Below are positions 1 to 9,052 of a stretch of DNA of 20,668 bases, in pieces. The DNA lies in the NCBI GenBank assembly GCA_001579985.1, contig LRSR01013488.1:1-20668 (forward strand), in the 5' to 3' direction. The stretch's first letter is position 1. Every line of letters begins with the position of its first letter. A program made the position numbers and the translations under genes. This stretch comes from Hypsibius dujardini (lineage: Eukaryota > Tardigrada > Eutardigrada > Parachela > Hypsibiidae). The notes beneath the pieces are model-generated. The model was not told the DNA's origin. It did not search any database and saw nothing but the letters and a program-made list of their open reading frames with translations.

Positions 1-306
1 TCCCCTTTTGCCGCATGGTCCTCACCGGCTGTGTCTGGTGATGTTTATCACAACATCGCAGTCCACGTTTGCTTACACAATTTGAGAAAACAGCTTCAAG
101 CCTCCCTGATGTCATTCTTATTCAATGTTGTTAGGATTTCACATTTTTGATTCAAGGAAAAATTGCAAGACACTTCTGCACAGTACTGCACAGCGGCATC
201 GTGCTTATTACGTTCAATTTTCCTGTCCAATCCATTCACAACTTCAGTGACCTGTTTCTTTGTCCAACTTCTCTTACCTAACCACCTACCCCCCCCCTTC
301 GGTAAC
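1..306. other. Upstream region of F-box gene, no gene seen
   Basis: No convincing coding exon, RNA gene or repeat is visible. A short pyrimidine-rich run lies just before the ATG at 307. This stretch probably holds the promoter and 5' leader of the F-box gene, but no clear TATA box is seen. Confidence 0.4.
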
Positions 307-2478
307 ATGGGAAATTCAGAAAGTACAATCGAGCAGGCTGCCGAGAATGCGCCAACACAAAGTTTTGAGCATCTCACGGAGGAGTGCCACGTGGAAATTT
401 TCCTCTGCGCCGACTTACACGCCCGTGCTAGGATCCAAATTTATGTTTACAGGTCTATTCACTAACATTTGGACACTTTAAAAAAATCACCAAAAATATG
501 GTTTTTATATTTTTTGGTCAAATTACTTTAGATTATATGAAGCCTAACTGTTTTGCGTTTAAATATTTGGTTGGAATGTTTCCGATTTCATTCTGTGAAG
601 CAGGGACCCTGGGCAAAAAAATTGGACGAAGTTGGCTGATAATTTTTGCCATTTTGAGTCTATAACTGAATTAAAAGATACGAAAGTGAGCCACTCTATT
701 TCGAAAATCGGCTTATAGCGATTCATAACAGAACAGATAGGCTTCACAAGGAGCTTTCGGTAAGGCGAATTGCTTTCGAAACAGATTTATGAAAAAAATT
801 GTATGAAAAAATGGCGCCAAAAAGAGCTTTTTTGAAGTGTTTTGAAAACGTTCAGATCAAAAACATGTTGGATCGTTTCCGCTTCTAGTTTTTCAGTGCA
901 AATATGGATAAAATTAGCATATTTGTTGCTTGAGTTGAGAACTTGGATTTGAACAATACTGAGATACAGCGTGTGAAAAACCTTCCCTAATATCGGATGC
1001 ACAAGTTATTGACAGGCTTGATTCTCTCAATCGGCCAATTCAGGCTTTAAAGTGACGCGTTTCTAATTGGCCATCGACAAACTTCAGAAAAAAAAAACAA
1101 AATGCAAAGGAAAAGCAATAAGAGTGAGCAAGGAGAATACTTTTTTTCTCCGATGAAAATAAAGTGGTCACCTTTTCTGGGTAGAGCTGCATAGGGTGGC
1201 TTGTTTGAATGCTAACTTTTCCTAAACTGAATTATCTTCGTTTAAGCTAATCACAGAAACACAATCAGTTGCGCACAGTTCCTCTGACAACCGATCGCGC
1301 GTGTTTCAAATTTTAGTGAATAGACCTGTAAATCTACAACGGTTCCTGTATTTTCGCGTTAGACAGGGACAGTCGTACTGGAGTGGAACGTGTGCACGGC
1401 TATGTGAACCGTAGACACAGCACAAGCGCCGCGTGGGCCGATTAAACGTTCCACAGCTTGTACGCTGTCCCTGTCTAACGCGAAAATACAGTGATCTGAC
1501 GACAGAAAGCGGATTTTCTTACTCTCCAAGTATTCTGGGCGATAATCCGAAAGTGGTTCTGGCGCCTTTCCTATTCCTATTTTGTATTTTGTATGAGGGC
1601 TTGCTTGTTCTCTCAGAGTATGCCGATATTGGAGATACCTTTTGGCTCTGCCGGGTGCCAAGCGAATCGCTTTCATAAGCCATTCAACCATGACCGCGAC
1701 TTATACTGACAATAAAGAGGACAGTCTCGTCCGTCGGCTCGGTTCGCACGTGGAACAAATAGTTTACGATGCCGAAGGTCGGTTTCCCGTCAACTGGGGC
1801 CCAGAGAGTCAGCCTCACTGGAACAATATTTTACGGCTCGCCCAAAGGTCACCCAGCATCACACACTGCCATTTGAAACGTTTCACCCTGTACAGTGCAG
1901 GTATTCCAGCGGATTCGGACATTCAACCTTGCCATCGTGGCCTGAATGATTTATGGGAATGGTGTTTTGGCGGGAATGAGCGCTTGAGCCATTTGATTTT
2001 ACATGACTGCAAACTGAGGATCCGAATGGAGCGCCCTTTTTGTGTGATCTCTTTGCCAAGGGTGGTCTCAATCGCCTGGAGACAGAATTTGTTGGCGGAA
2101 ATGGAGGCTGCACTAAGCAGAGTCATCTGGCCCTTTCCGGCGGAACAAACGAAATGGATTGTCAAGGAATCTCTTCGGTTAAGCAAGCAAAAGATGGAGC
2201 TCCAAGCTTCTCAGAGAGATTACACGGGAACAAATGGAATTCTGAAGGAGATAACTAGTCTGCAGTCGAGGGTGCCGAGGTTCGTTAGAACCCTTGGACG
2301 TTACTACGTGCGCCAGCTAAAGTATGACCCGAATTACGATCGGATCCCGAAAGAGGCCCTTTACATAATTGCGGTGTATCTGTTGGATCATCGTAGAAAT
2401 GTATTTGTGCGAAATCGACAATCTGCCCCACCTCATAAATTTCCGTCAACTATAACCGGCGGAAAACTCATCATTTGA
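307..2478 (+). CDS. F-box protein, two exons, F-box split by an intron
   Basis: Proposed exons are 307-452 and 1617-2478, giving about 335 aa. Exon 1 starts MGNSES, which fits an N-myristoylation motif, and then carries the first half of an F-box (FEHLTEECHVEIF...DLHARARI). Exon 2 opens with the second half (VCRYWRYLLALPGAKRI). The acceptor is tctcag|A at 1616/1617. The only in-phase donor I find is CAG|GT at 452/453, which lies inside a transposon terminal repeat and adds about five residues compared with normal F-box spacing. F-box proteins bind Skp1 through this domain and recruit substrates to SCF ubiquitin ligases; the remaining 270 residues would be the substrate-binding part and match no repeat type that I recognise. 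Exon 2 is open for 286 codons. The two F-box halves are well supported. The exact junction, and whether the gene is still functional, are uncertain. Confidence 0.65.
450..1328. mobile_element. Non-autonomous TA-inserting inverted-repeat transposon (Tc1/mariner-like MITE)
   Basis: The left end CAGGTCTATTCACTAACATT matches the reverse complement of the right end over about 27 bp with only two mismatches (CAGGTCTATTCACTAAAATT). Both ends are bounded by TA (448-449 and 1329-1330), the duplication made by Tc1/mariner transposases. The 879-bp interior is AT-rich and has no transposase-length reading frame. It sits in the intron that splits the F-box domain of the surrounding gene. Confidence 0.75.
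1346..1491. repeat. Perfect 27-bp inverted repeat with 92-bp loop
   Basis: Arms 1346-1372 (CTGTATTTTCGCGTTAGACA...) and 1465-1491 are exact reverse complements. Similarity continues weakly inward (GTGGAACGT is present in both arms). It may be a second, very small MITE; no target-site duplication is evident. It lies only 15 bp downstream of the larger transposon, in the same intron. Confidence 0.7.
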
Positions 2479-2550
2479 CCGATCGTTTTGGCTGAATACA
2501 CGACAGATAATTGAAAGAACGAGAACCGACCATCGATTACAGTATAAATG

Positions 2551-3353
2551 AGGATGGCAAAATTACGCGGTTAACCGTCTCAAACCGCGGTTTGAACCGA
2601 ACCGAGTGAAGCGGTTTGAATCGGACCGATGCGAATTGAACCGAACCGAGTGACGCGGTTTGAATCGAACCGACTGACGCGGTTTGGACCGAACCGAGTG
2701 ACGCGGTTTGAATCGAACCGAGTGACGTGGTTTGAATCGAACCGAGTGATGCGAATTGAACCGAACCGAGTGAAGCGGTTTGAATCGAACCGAGTGACGC
2801 GGTTTGGAAAATAACCCAAACCGTTTAAACCGGTTCGGATTCCAAACCGTCCGGAATTACGCGGTTTGAAAATGAAACCGCCTCTTAACCGAACCGCAAG
2901 CCGGATAACGAATTGGTTTAGAAACGCATATGCATCGGACAGGGAAGATGAGCAAAGTTACGAGTAGCAAGTTGCTACATTTTCTAGTGTCAGTAGTGCG
3001 GTCGCAGAGAGAGCAATTCCAGTTTAGCGGTGCATGTTTTCTTGACATTTTTACCAGTCAGCTCACACTGAGAGCTTTGTAAGTTTCTTACTAGTTTCCT
3101 ACATTGTACCTGGTCTAATTTTGATTATAATTTTGTCAAAACATGCGTTCGAATCGTGTCCGTTTCAGTCAGCCAACCATTTCCTTCGCAGTACAGGTGC
3201 GGCGGGATGAACTTGACGATGAGGAAGCTGCACAGCGTAAACCAGTATATACACTTTCTGTCGCGTAACCCAAACCGCCTAAACCGTTTCCGTAAAGGTT
3301 TGAACCGTGTGGTGCGGTTTAAAGTTTGACCCGAAGCGCGTAATTGCCATCCC
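2551..3353. mobile_element. hAT-like non-autonomous element
   Basis: The left end (AGGATGGCAAAATTACGCG) and the reverse complement of the right end (AGGGATGGCAATTACGCG) form imperfect terminal inverted repeats. Starts of the form (C/T)AGGGATGGCAA are common in hAT elements, and so are internal runs of AAACCG/CGGTTT words, which are abundant here. No clean 8-bp target duplication remains, though AGGATGG occurs at both borders. A short open stretch at 3191-3268 (25 codons then stop, containing DELDDEEAAQRKP) might be a coding remnant. There is no full transposase. Confidence 0.55.
2581..2812. repeat. 24-bp minisatellite inside the hAT-like element
   Basis: About ten diverged copies of a 24-bp unit of the form GCGGTTTGAATCGAACCGAG followed by TGAC. 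The unit is built from CGGTTT/AACCG words. Both strands read open across it because 24 is a multiple of three, so the small frames there are not genes. Confidence 0.85.
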
Positions 3354-3556
3354 TAGGATGGAGAAAGCCTGTTTAGTAACGGAGAACATATTCATCGAAT
3401 TACGTATTGGAGAACATGTTATACGATTGTACGATATGCATAAGTAATAATTAATATTTTCCCAAGTAATAGTCGTACTTAAGCCTATTACCGCATTTGG
3501 TAATACGAAAACCTAACGAGTCATTCAAAATTAGCTAGCGTACGTCGAAACGGCCA
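3354..3556. other. Region 3' of the GPCR gene, nothing recognised
   Basis: AT-rich sequence between the hAT-like element and the GPCR stop codon. It presumably includes the GPCR 3' untranslated region, but no AATAAA on the minus strand is obvious. Confidence 0.3.
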
Positions 3557-3759
3557 CTACGGAGCAAGGTGCTCCGGATTCCAGACCAGATGGCTGAGCC
3601 AAGTGTACAATCGCCAAATTTGTTTTCTCAATTCCTTCCGATATTCCGGCCGCATCGTCAGGAACACAATCTTCAAGATCGAAGAACACAAGGTTCGCAA
3701 AAATTAACTCTCCTCAGTTTAGCTGTTGTAAGCAAGACAGACAGCCAGACAGGCAGACT

Positions 3760-3792
<33 letters not shown>

Positions 3793-4823
3793 TCAGGCAA
3801 GCAGGCAGGCAGGCAAGCAGGCAGGCAGGTACTTTAAATTACCGGATTCACGAGAAAGCCAGCATTGTAGATGGTCCGCAGCCACATGCGGTAGATAGGC
3901 GAGCCGTCCCCGAGACGGGGGAAATACGTGACGACAATGGGATTCGGCAGGTACAGTGCGATGTACAAAACTGCTGCTACAAACAACATTCTCGCCAAGG
4001 CAAACCTCTTCTCCTCTCTCGCTCGCGAAATCTCATAGTCAGGCACGGGGAGCGGTCCGACACGCCGGGCCGTGATGCCTAGCTGCTGTGCCATTTTAAC
4101 CCCGGCTCCGACGTAGAACACCATCAGTAGGGCCATCGGTGTGATGAACCCGAAGTAGATGGTATACTCAAAGGGTAAGTTGCTAGTGGCTTTCAGAACG
4201 CAGCGATACATGGGCGGGGACATGGTGAACCGCCCGCCAAAGCCTGCGATATACGGCAGGACCAAGGGGAACCCCATAAACCAGGGTAGCACCACCGACA
4301 CAATGTCGAAGCTGCGATGACGGGAGAGGCGTCGGTAGGTCAACGGAAACCAGATGGCAATGAACCGATTCAGCGCTAAAAATGAGGCGCACCAGTTGGC
4401 CGAGCATTCGACCCACATGAAGGGCACCCTGGTGAAGGCGCATTCCGTGAGAGTCAGCACCCTGGGTTGACCGTTAAGGGTGAGGCCGAGCGGTCCGCTG
4501 ACCGCGCACTGAATCAGGTCGATGACGAGGAGGTGGACAATCTGGATGCGGCAGGATGAGTGGGTGACCCGTTCGAGTTGTACCATCGCCACCAGGATGG
4601 CTAGGTTGACCGCGGTGCCGAGGAAGCAGATGAGTCCGTTGACGATCATCCACCAGTAGAGGCCGCGTTCGTAGCCCGACCAGAGAAAGTGGAAGATGAC
4701 GGAACTGTTGGGGTAGACAACATCGATGTGGTTTTTCGGGAGCGACGAGTTACTTGCGTTGCTTCCAACAGGCCATGTCAGGTTTTTCAGCGAAAAGGAA
4801 TCGTTTATTGGTGAGCTAGCCAT
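3557..4823 (-). CDS. Rhodopsin-family G-protein-coupled receptor, two exons
   Basis: Exon 1 is 4823-3843 and exon 2 is 3670-3557, giving 364 aa. The ATG at 4823 is chosen because upstream in-frame codons offer no ATG. The N-terminus has several N-glycosylation sites (NDS, NLT, NAS, NSS). Seven hydrophobic helices carry family landmarks: GTAVN in TM1 (Asn73), Asp102 in TM2, Cys128 at the start of TM3 with a partner Cys208 in the second extracellular loop, NRF (152-154) in place of DRY, Trp181 in TM4, and Pro in TM6 without the CWxP motif. The intron (donor CCG|GTAATT, phase 0) falls within the NPxxY motif. Exon 2 restores NPIVF followed by the helix-8 sequence LTMRPEYRKELRKQ and ends 37 residues later. 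This is a divergent orphan receptor; the ligand cannot be inferred. It acts at the plasma membrane. Confidence 0.88.
3735..3829. repeat. GACA/GGCA microsatellite in the GPCR intron
   Basis: An imperfect (CAGA)n run followed by (CAGG)n fills more than half of the 172-bp intron 3671-3842. In the gene's sense orientation it reads CTGT/CCTG. Confidence 0.95.
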
Positions 4824-4920
4824 GTGGCTGTTTGTAGTTGAACTCGAGCAGGGCAGTTGTCCTTGAAAAGTGCGGTCTTTCAGCCCGCGACAGCAATGTA
4901 TTAACACCCTCTAGCTTGCC

Positions 4921-4927
4921 ATTTATA
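4921..4927 (-). promoter_or_regulatory. Possible TATA box of the GPCR gene
   Basis: TATAAAT on the minus strand lies 98 bp upstream of the GPCR start codon. That spacing would give a leader of roughly 70 nt. Position is the only support. Confidence 0.35.
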
Positions 4928-4952
4928 GTACAACACGTATAGAGCAGATCAG

Positions 4953-4988
4953 CAGACCAGGAAGTGGAAGATGACGGAACTGTTGGGG
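4953..4988 (-). repeat. Duplicated fragment of the GPCR N-terminal coding region
   Basis: 27 bp (4962-4988) are identical to 4687-4713 inside GPCR exon 1, the part encoding PNSSVIFHF, and similarity continues into the flanking GACCAG. The copy lies about 130 bp upstream of the GPCR start codon in the same orientation and has no continuing receptor frame. Confidence 0.8.
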
Positions 4989-5458
4989 AATTTATCATGT
5001 CGGATAAGTTGGTACAAGGATTTCTCCGTCCAGATCCGGTACCTGAAACTGCTAGAAGAAAACCGTGATAATGGAAGCCACAGAGCCAACCATTCGTGTC
5101 TAACAGACTTGGTATTGAGTACCGCAGTTATTAACGGAGCACACGCGAATAAAATTTGATTAAGATGCAAGTGCCGGTGCATCATAAGTAAAGGCCAAAA
5201 GCTCGCTTCCCGCTCTCCTTGCACGTGCATGCTGGTCATCTGTTGCCCTTACAGTATGTAGATGCTAAATAAAAGGCCGTCGTCACGTGAGCGCTAATAA
5301 CCGCTATATCCTACCCCTTTGATATTACCACATGTTTCACAGCCGGCATAATTATAGGGGGCGGCGGACAGAACTAGAACCGACAATGAAAACAATACGC
5401 AGTAGCCGGGACCCCATATACTTGTAACTCCCGTACGACAACATTATTTATACAATTA
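4989..5458. other. Intergenic stretch, nothing recognised
   Basis: Short open frames occur on both strands, but none has a domain, signal peptide or splice context that I can support. Confidence 0.3.
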
Positions 5459-5563
5459 TCATTCCAGGAATTCACCCTTCTTGTCATTATATCCCACCCA
5501 TACATGTAAGTTCGCTTGAAGTTCGTGTAATTTTCCAGCGTATCCGCACGGCTGGATGTACTG

Positions 5564-5603
<40 letters not shown>

Positions 5604-5842
5604 GGTAAACGGACAGGCAGGTAAACAGGCAGACAGGTAGGCAGGCAGATAGACAGACCGACAGACAGATCGACAAACACAGTAAACAGACAGAACTATA
5701 GACACGTGGTCAGAAACAATAGACAGCACTGCAGCAGTGATCACTGTTCACCAGGTTCTGGCATTCTAACTGAACGGTCCGTACAAAATATGAGAACGAC
5801 TATTGGGAACACAGCCGCACTGTTGCACATTATATTTCTCAT
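5459..5842 (-). CDS. Candidate small secreted protein, two exons (weak)
   Basis: One possible model uses exon 1 at 5842-5771 (24 codons starting MRNIMCNSAAVFPIVVLIF, a signal-peptide-like hydrophobic run) with donor TCA|GTTAGA, and exon 2 at 5560-5459 (33 codons including YIQPCGYAGKLHELQ, then stop) after acceptor ..TGTCCAG. Both sites are phase 0, and the intron is largely CTGT repeat, as in other genes of this window. Against it, all three frames of exon 2 stay open for at least 20 codons, the plus strand also has a hydrophobic 55-codon frame (5790-5957), and no family is recognised. Treat it as a hypothesis. Confidence 0.25.
5564..5692. repeat. GACA microsatellite
   Basis: A long (CAGA)n tract with GGCA and GGTAAACA variants. 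On the minus strand it reads as CTGT. The cysteine- and leucine-rich frames across it are low-complexity artefacts. Confidence 0.95.
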
Positions 5843-6134
5843 CTGTAGTTATGCAATGCCCGTACGAGGAGGAGCTCGTTCTATTTCCAATCACCCCTTT
5901 TCGGTCCTAATTTCGACCACTACCTTCACCAGCCTAACAGTACTTTGCCTTTATTAAAACGGAAGTACTGATGTGATTTACAAAGTGCAGTGCCTCGAGA
6001 GATTCACGTCAAAATCATGCGTAGCAACGTTCAACGTTAAGAATACATTCGCATGTCACATTGCTTTGAAATTTTAGGATCATGCTTACTCTATACTGAG
6101 CGTATTAGTTCTGCTAATTGAACCATCAGCTAGC

Positions 6135-7764
6135 ATGTCAAGAGAAAGCAAAGCCAGGCTGTCATTTGTCAGGCAGACCGGTTCGCCTTCCAGTACCAAC
6201 AGCAAGTTCGACCACGAAGAACGTATAATGGTGTGTACATCGAAGAAGAATTTCCCCGCCGAGGAATCGTGTTTTTTGCACGAAAATCGCGTCACCTTCG
6301 CCACTCATATCTTCCCCGACCCCGTCGACGCCAACTGGGTGCCTTACATCCGACAGTGTCGCGAACGCTTCGCATTTCGTCTGTTCAACGGCATAATCGC
6401 CAGCACCAAGTCACCGTATGTGATCAACAAGAACCTGAAGATCATCAAAGCGATACCATCTGTCACGCACTGGGAGCAGTTCATTATTTGGAACGACCTC
6501 GATCGGAAGGTGCAAACCCTGAGGGTAGCCCGTAAGCGGGAAATATCGAATAAATTCCGCACGCAAAACATCGTGAATGAAAAGCATCTCATGTTCTGCT
6601 GCGAATTTCCATTTGTCCTTGACTTCGATTCGCATTTCCAAACCACCGGTTTGCTCTGCATGCTTGTAGAAGAACTTCCCGGCGGGAGCCTACAGGTGAG
6701 AGGTGCGTATAGACTGCGTCACTGACAATCTTATAAAATCTGATTGTCTGTCTGTCTGCCTGTCTGTCTGGTCTGTCTGTCTGTCTGTCTGTGTGCCTGT
6801 CTGTCTGTGTGCCTGTCTGTCTGTTCTTAACTCCTGTTATGGCTTAAAATCTACACACTGCCTCCTAAACGCTCATACCAAATGCCTTGCCTCTTCGTTT
6901 AGGATCTCGTAATAAAGTCCGGCAAAATCCCCTTTCGTCAAGCCCAATTCTACGCATCGCAAATCGTGTTGGGCCTTGAGTACCTCCACGTCATGGAAGT
7001 CATCCTTCGAGATCTTCGATTAGAAAACGTGGTCATCTGCAAAGACGGATACGTCAAATTGGTCGACCTCGGCAATTCAGTCCTCAAGTCCGAGCAGACC
7101 AGAACGTGGTACGAAGACTATCGACCGGGAATGAAGAAAGTGCCCGCTCAACTGGGCTTTCGACCACCGGAAGTTTGGCTGAACGAAAAGTACGGACCGG
7201 AGGTGGACTGGTGGTCGTTCGGTCTGCTGCTTTATAAGCTGTATTCCGGCAACGATTGCTTTCCAGAGGAGCCACCGTCTCAGTTTTATGAGGAGCATAT
7301 GAAGAGGAAGATCTTCGACCTGCATTACGACACACCGCGATGGTTCACGGCAGCAGACCGAAAAATGTTTAAGGAGTTGTTGATGATCGAGCCAAAGGAT
7401 CGGTTAGGGTCCTTACCGGAGGGCGTATTGGCAGTAAAAAACCACCCCTGGTTCAGAGGTACGTTTAATACACAATTCACTAAAGTTCCTTTCACCCGCA
7501 CATTTTGTTCACAACTTTTCTAATCAGTGTTTTCCAGTTAAGAGGTCTGAAATATAGAGCTCCACTAAAATTACGTTACGCGTCTTGTTAGGAATCTCTT
7601 GGATCAGTATATACGGAGGCTTGGAGAAGAAAGTTGAGATCCCCGCGGCCGCCGCGGTGAGGGAAGACCCGGGCGACAACTACGAAAAGTTCCCAGAGGA
7701 GCTACAAGACTCGTCAGGCGTTGAAAATCCCTTTCCTTACGGTTATCAGTTTGATCGTTTTTAA
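6135..7764 (+). CDS. PKA catalytic-subunit-like kinase, probable pseudokinase
   Basis: Exons 6135-6695, 6903-7458 and 7592-7764 join in phase (0, then 1) to 429 aa. The fold follows the PKA catalytic subunit throughout: NEK in helix C (Glu149), FYASQIVLGLEYLH, an LRDLRLEN catalytic loop (Asp224, Asn229), DLG (242-244), PPE in place of APE, VDWWSFG, KDRLG, HPWF, WISIY, and a C-tail ending in the hydrophobic motif FDRF exactly at the stop, as in PKA. Features needed for activity are altered. The glycine-rich loop aligns with IPSVTHW, which has no glycine. The VAIK lysine aligns with Arg130. The catalytic-loop lysine is Arg226. The activation segment after RTW lacks the phosphorylated threonine and the GTPEY block. 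About 80 extra N-terminal residues match nothing known to me. PKA normally phosphorylates Ser/Thr proteins in response to cAMP; here a scaffolding or regulatory role is more likely. Confidence 0.92.
6742..6822. repeat. CTGT microsatellite in kinase intron 1
   Basis: (CTGT)n with GTGC interruptions lies between donor CAG|GTGAGA (6695/6696) and acceptor GTTTAG|GAT (6902/6903), in sense orientation. Confidence 0.95.
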
Positions 7765-8180
7765 AAGTAGAATTTCGCGTTTTTACGTTTTTATCGTTGC
7801 ACCCATCCGTCTTTGTACCGTTACAGGAGTTCGTTCGTGGAACCTCCAATTCGTACTGTCGAATCCCGCAGATCACAGTAAAACCGACCTGCTGTTCGCT
7901 GCTTCCTGCATGGTAGGTGGTCGATACCTTCGTTACCTTCGAAGGGTGGGTCGATACCTTCGTTACCTTCGAAGGGTGGGTCGATACCTTCGTTGAAGGG
8001 TGGGTCGTCTCCGCAGAACCGGAAAAGCGCTCGCGCTCAGGTCAAAAACCACCTCAACGTCTTGGGGGCGTCCAGGATCTACTGCTGCCACAATCCGTGT
8101 GACTGTGTCGTGCCGGCGGGTAACGGATCCGGTCCTCCGCAGTCGGAAGCTAGTCAGTCGGAAGCTAGTCAGACGAACTA
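7765..8180. other. Region 3' of the kinase gene, with minisatellites
   Basis: No intact gene. A good pyrimidine-rich acceptor-like site ends at 7825, but no matching exon could be established. A cysteine-bearing open stretch (8068-8180, CCHNPCDC then two SEASQ repeats) runs just ahead of the first LysM fragment in a different frame and may be part of the same decayed gene. Confidence 0.35.
7921..8000. repeat. 30-bp tandem repeat, about 2.6 copies
   Basis: The unit begins TCGATACCTTCGTTACCTTC and repeats at exactly 30-bp spacing (7921, 7951, 7981); the last copy is shortened. As the period is a multiple of three, one frame gives a ten-residue repeat, GWVDTFVTFE. Confidence 0.9.
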
Positions 8181-8182
8181 GC

Positions 8183-8314
8183 TCGAAGTCATCCACGATT
8201 AAAATAGTTGACCCCTTCTGGAGTATTTCCGACCGCCTTGGCGTCACTATGGATCAATTGGAGCAGATCAATCCGGAGCGTACTGAACGGGACAACCTGC
8301 AAACTCACCGATAA
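8183..8314 (+). pseudogene. LysM-domain fragment 1
   Basis: This frame encodes IKIVDPFWSISDRLGVTM followed by DQLEQINPERTERDNLQ and a stop. It matches the LysM carbohydrate-binding pattern (xVxxGDTfwsIaxrlGvtxdqLxxlNPxxxxxnLxxGq), except that GD is VD and the domain ends before its last strand. LysM modules bind N-acetylglucosamine polymers such as chitin and peptidoglycan. No start codon with a signal peptide and no convincing upstream exon is in frame; the upstream cysteine-containing stretch lies in another frame. It is probably the remains of a secreted LysM protein, or less likely an isolated exon. Confidence 0.55.
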
Positions 8315-8877
8315 CTCTTGACTGGTTCCTGTCTGGAATCCAGTCAAAATGACTGAAGAGACTGGAATGTTCCGCGCTTTCCAGTCTGTTTACGACTCTG
8401 GTTGATCTGACTGGAATGCGGGTGGATACAGCCTGGGTTTCTACACGAATTCGAGATGGCTCGGCTCTGCACCAAGTTGGTTTCCAGCCTGGTTCCACCC
8501 TGATTTTTTCGATGATTCAGCCAATTAAAAATTGCATTGCCTAATAGGCGTGTCTTTTATAGACCAATCGGAGTGATCGATTAATTTACGGGAATTCGCC
8601 CAGGCCATATTCAAATTGAAAGCAAACATTTTGATTTGTTCAAATATTTCTGATAATACCAATCAATTAAAAATTGCTGAAGCGGATAGTATCAAAAAAA
8701 GCATTTAGAATTGATGTGCGAAGTGGAGAGATATTGCCATTGCCAGTTTCTTGCAAGGCCAGGAAAAGAGGTTCCTACTTGAGTAAAGGTACTTGATGCT
8801 TACACCATGTGATAAACATTAACAAAGAGGCACTTTCCACAAGCCATTAATGCCGAGTTGCGACTTGTAAATGAACC
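8315..8877. other. Intergenic stretch with small inverted repeats
   Basis: No gene seen. 8315-8500 is rich in repeated CTGGAA/TTCCAG words, including the inverted pair AGACTGGAA/TTCCAGTCT (8359-8387), and may be an old MITE. The palindromic word CAATTAAAAATTGC occurs twice (8522 and 8664). Confidence 0.35.
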
Positions 8878-9052
8878 GTGTCGGCTGTTTGGGACCACAG
8901 GCTGGACATACTGTCTAGGTGGTTGGTCCACCGTCGTTTCAAGAGCCTCCACGAGACGCACAGACTCACGAAAAAAGAGGAAAATGGACCCCCGCCGGTG
9001 GGTACCTACTCAGTCGAAACAGCGAACCCTAAGCCGCCGCTGAAAAAACAAC

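Noticed and set aside
3569-3898. A plus-strand open frame through the GPCR intron
   Set aside because: It runs across the GPCR last exon, a microsatellite and the end of exon 1 on the opposite strand; it is a shadow.
4824-4907. Extending the GPCR N-terminus by 28 residues
   Set aside because: The extension would begin at GTG rather than ATG, and the candidate TATA box at 4921-4927 is too close to it.
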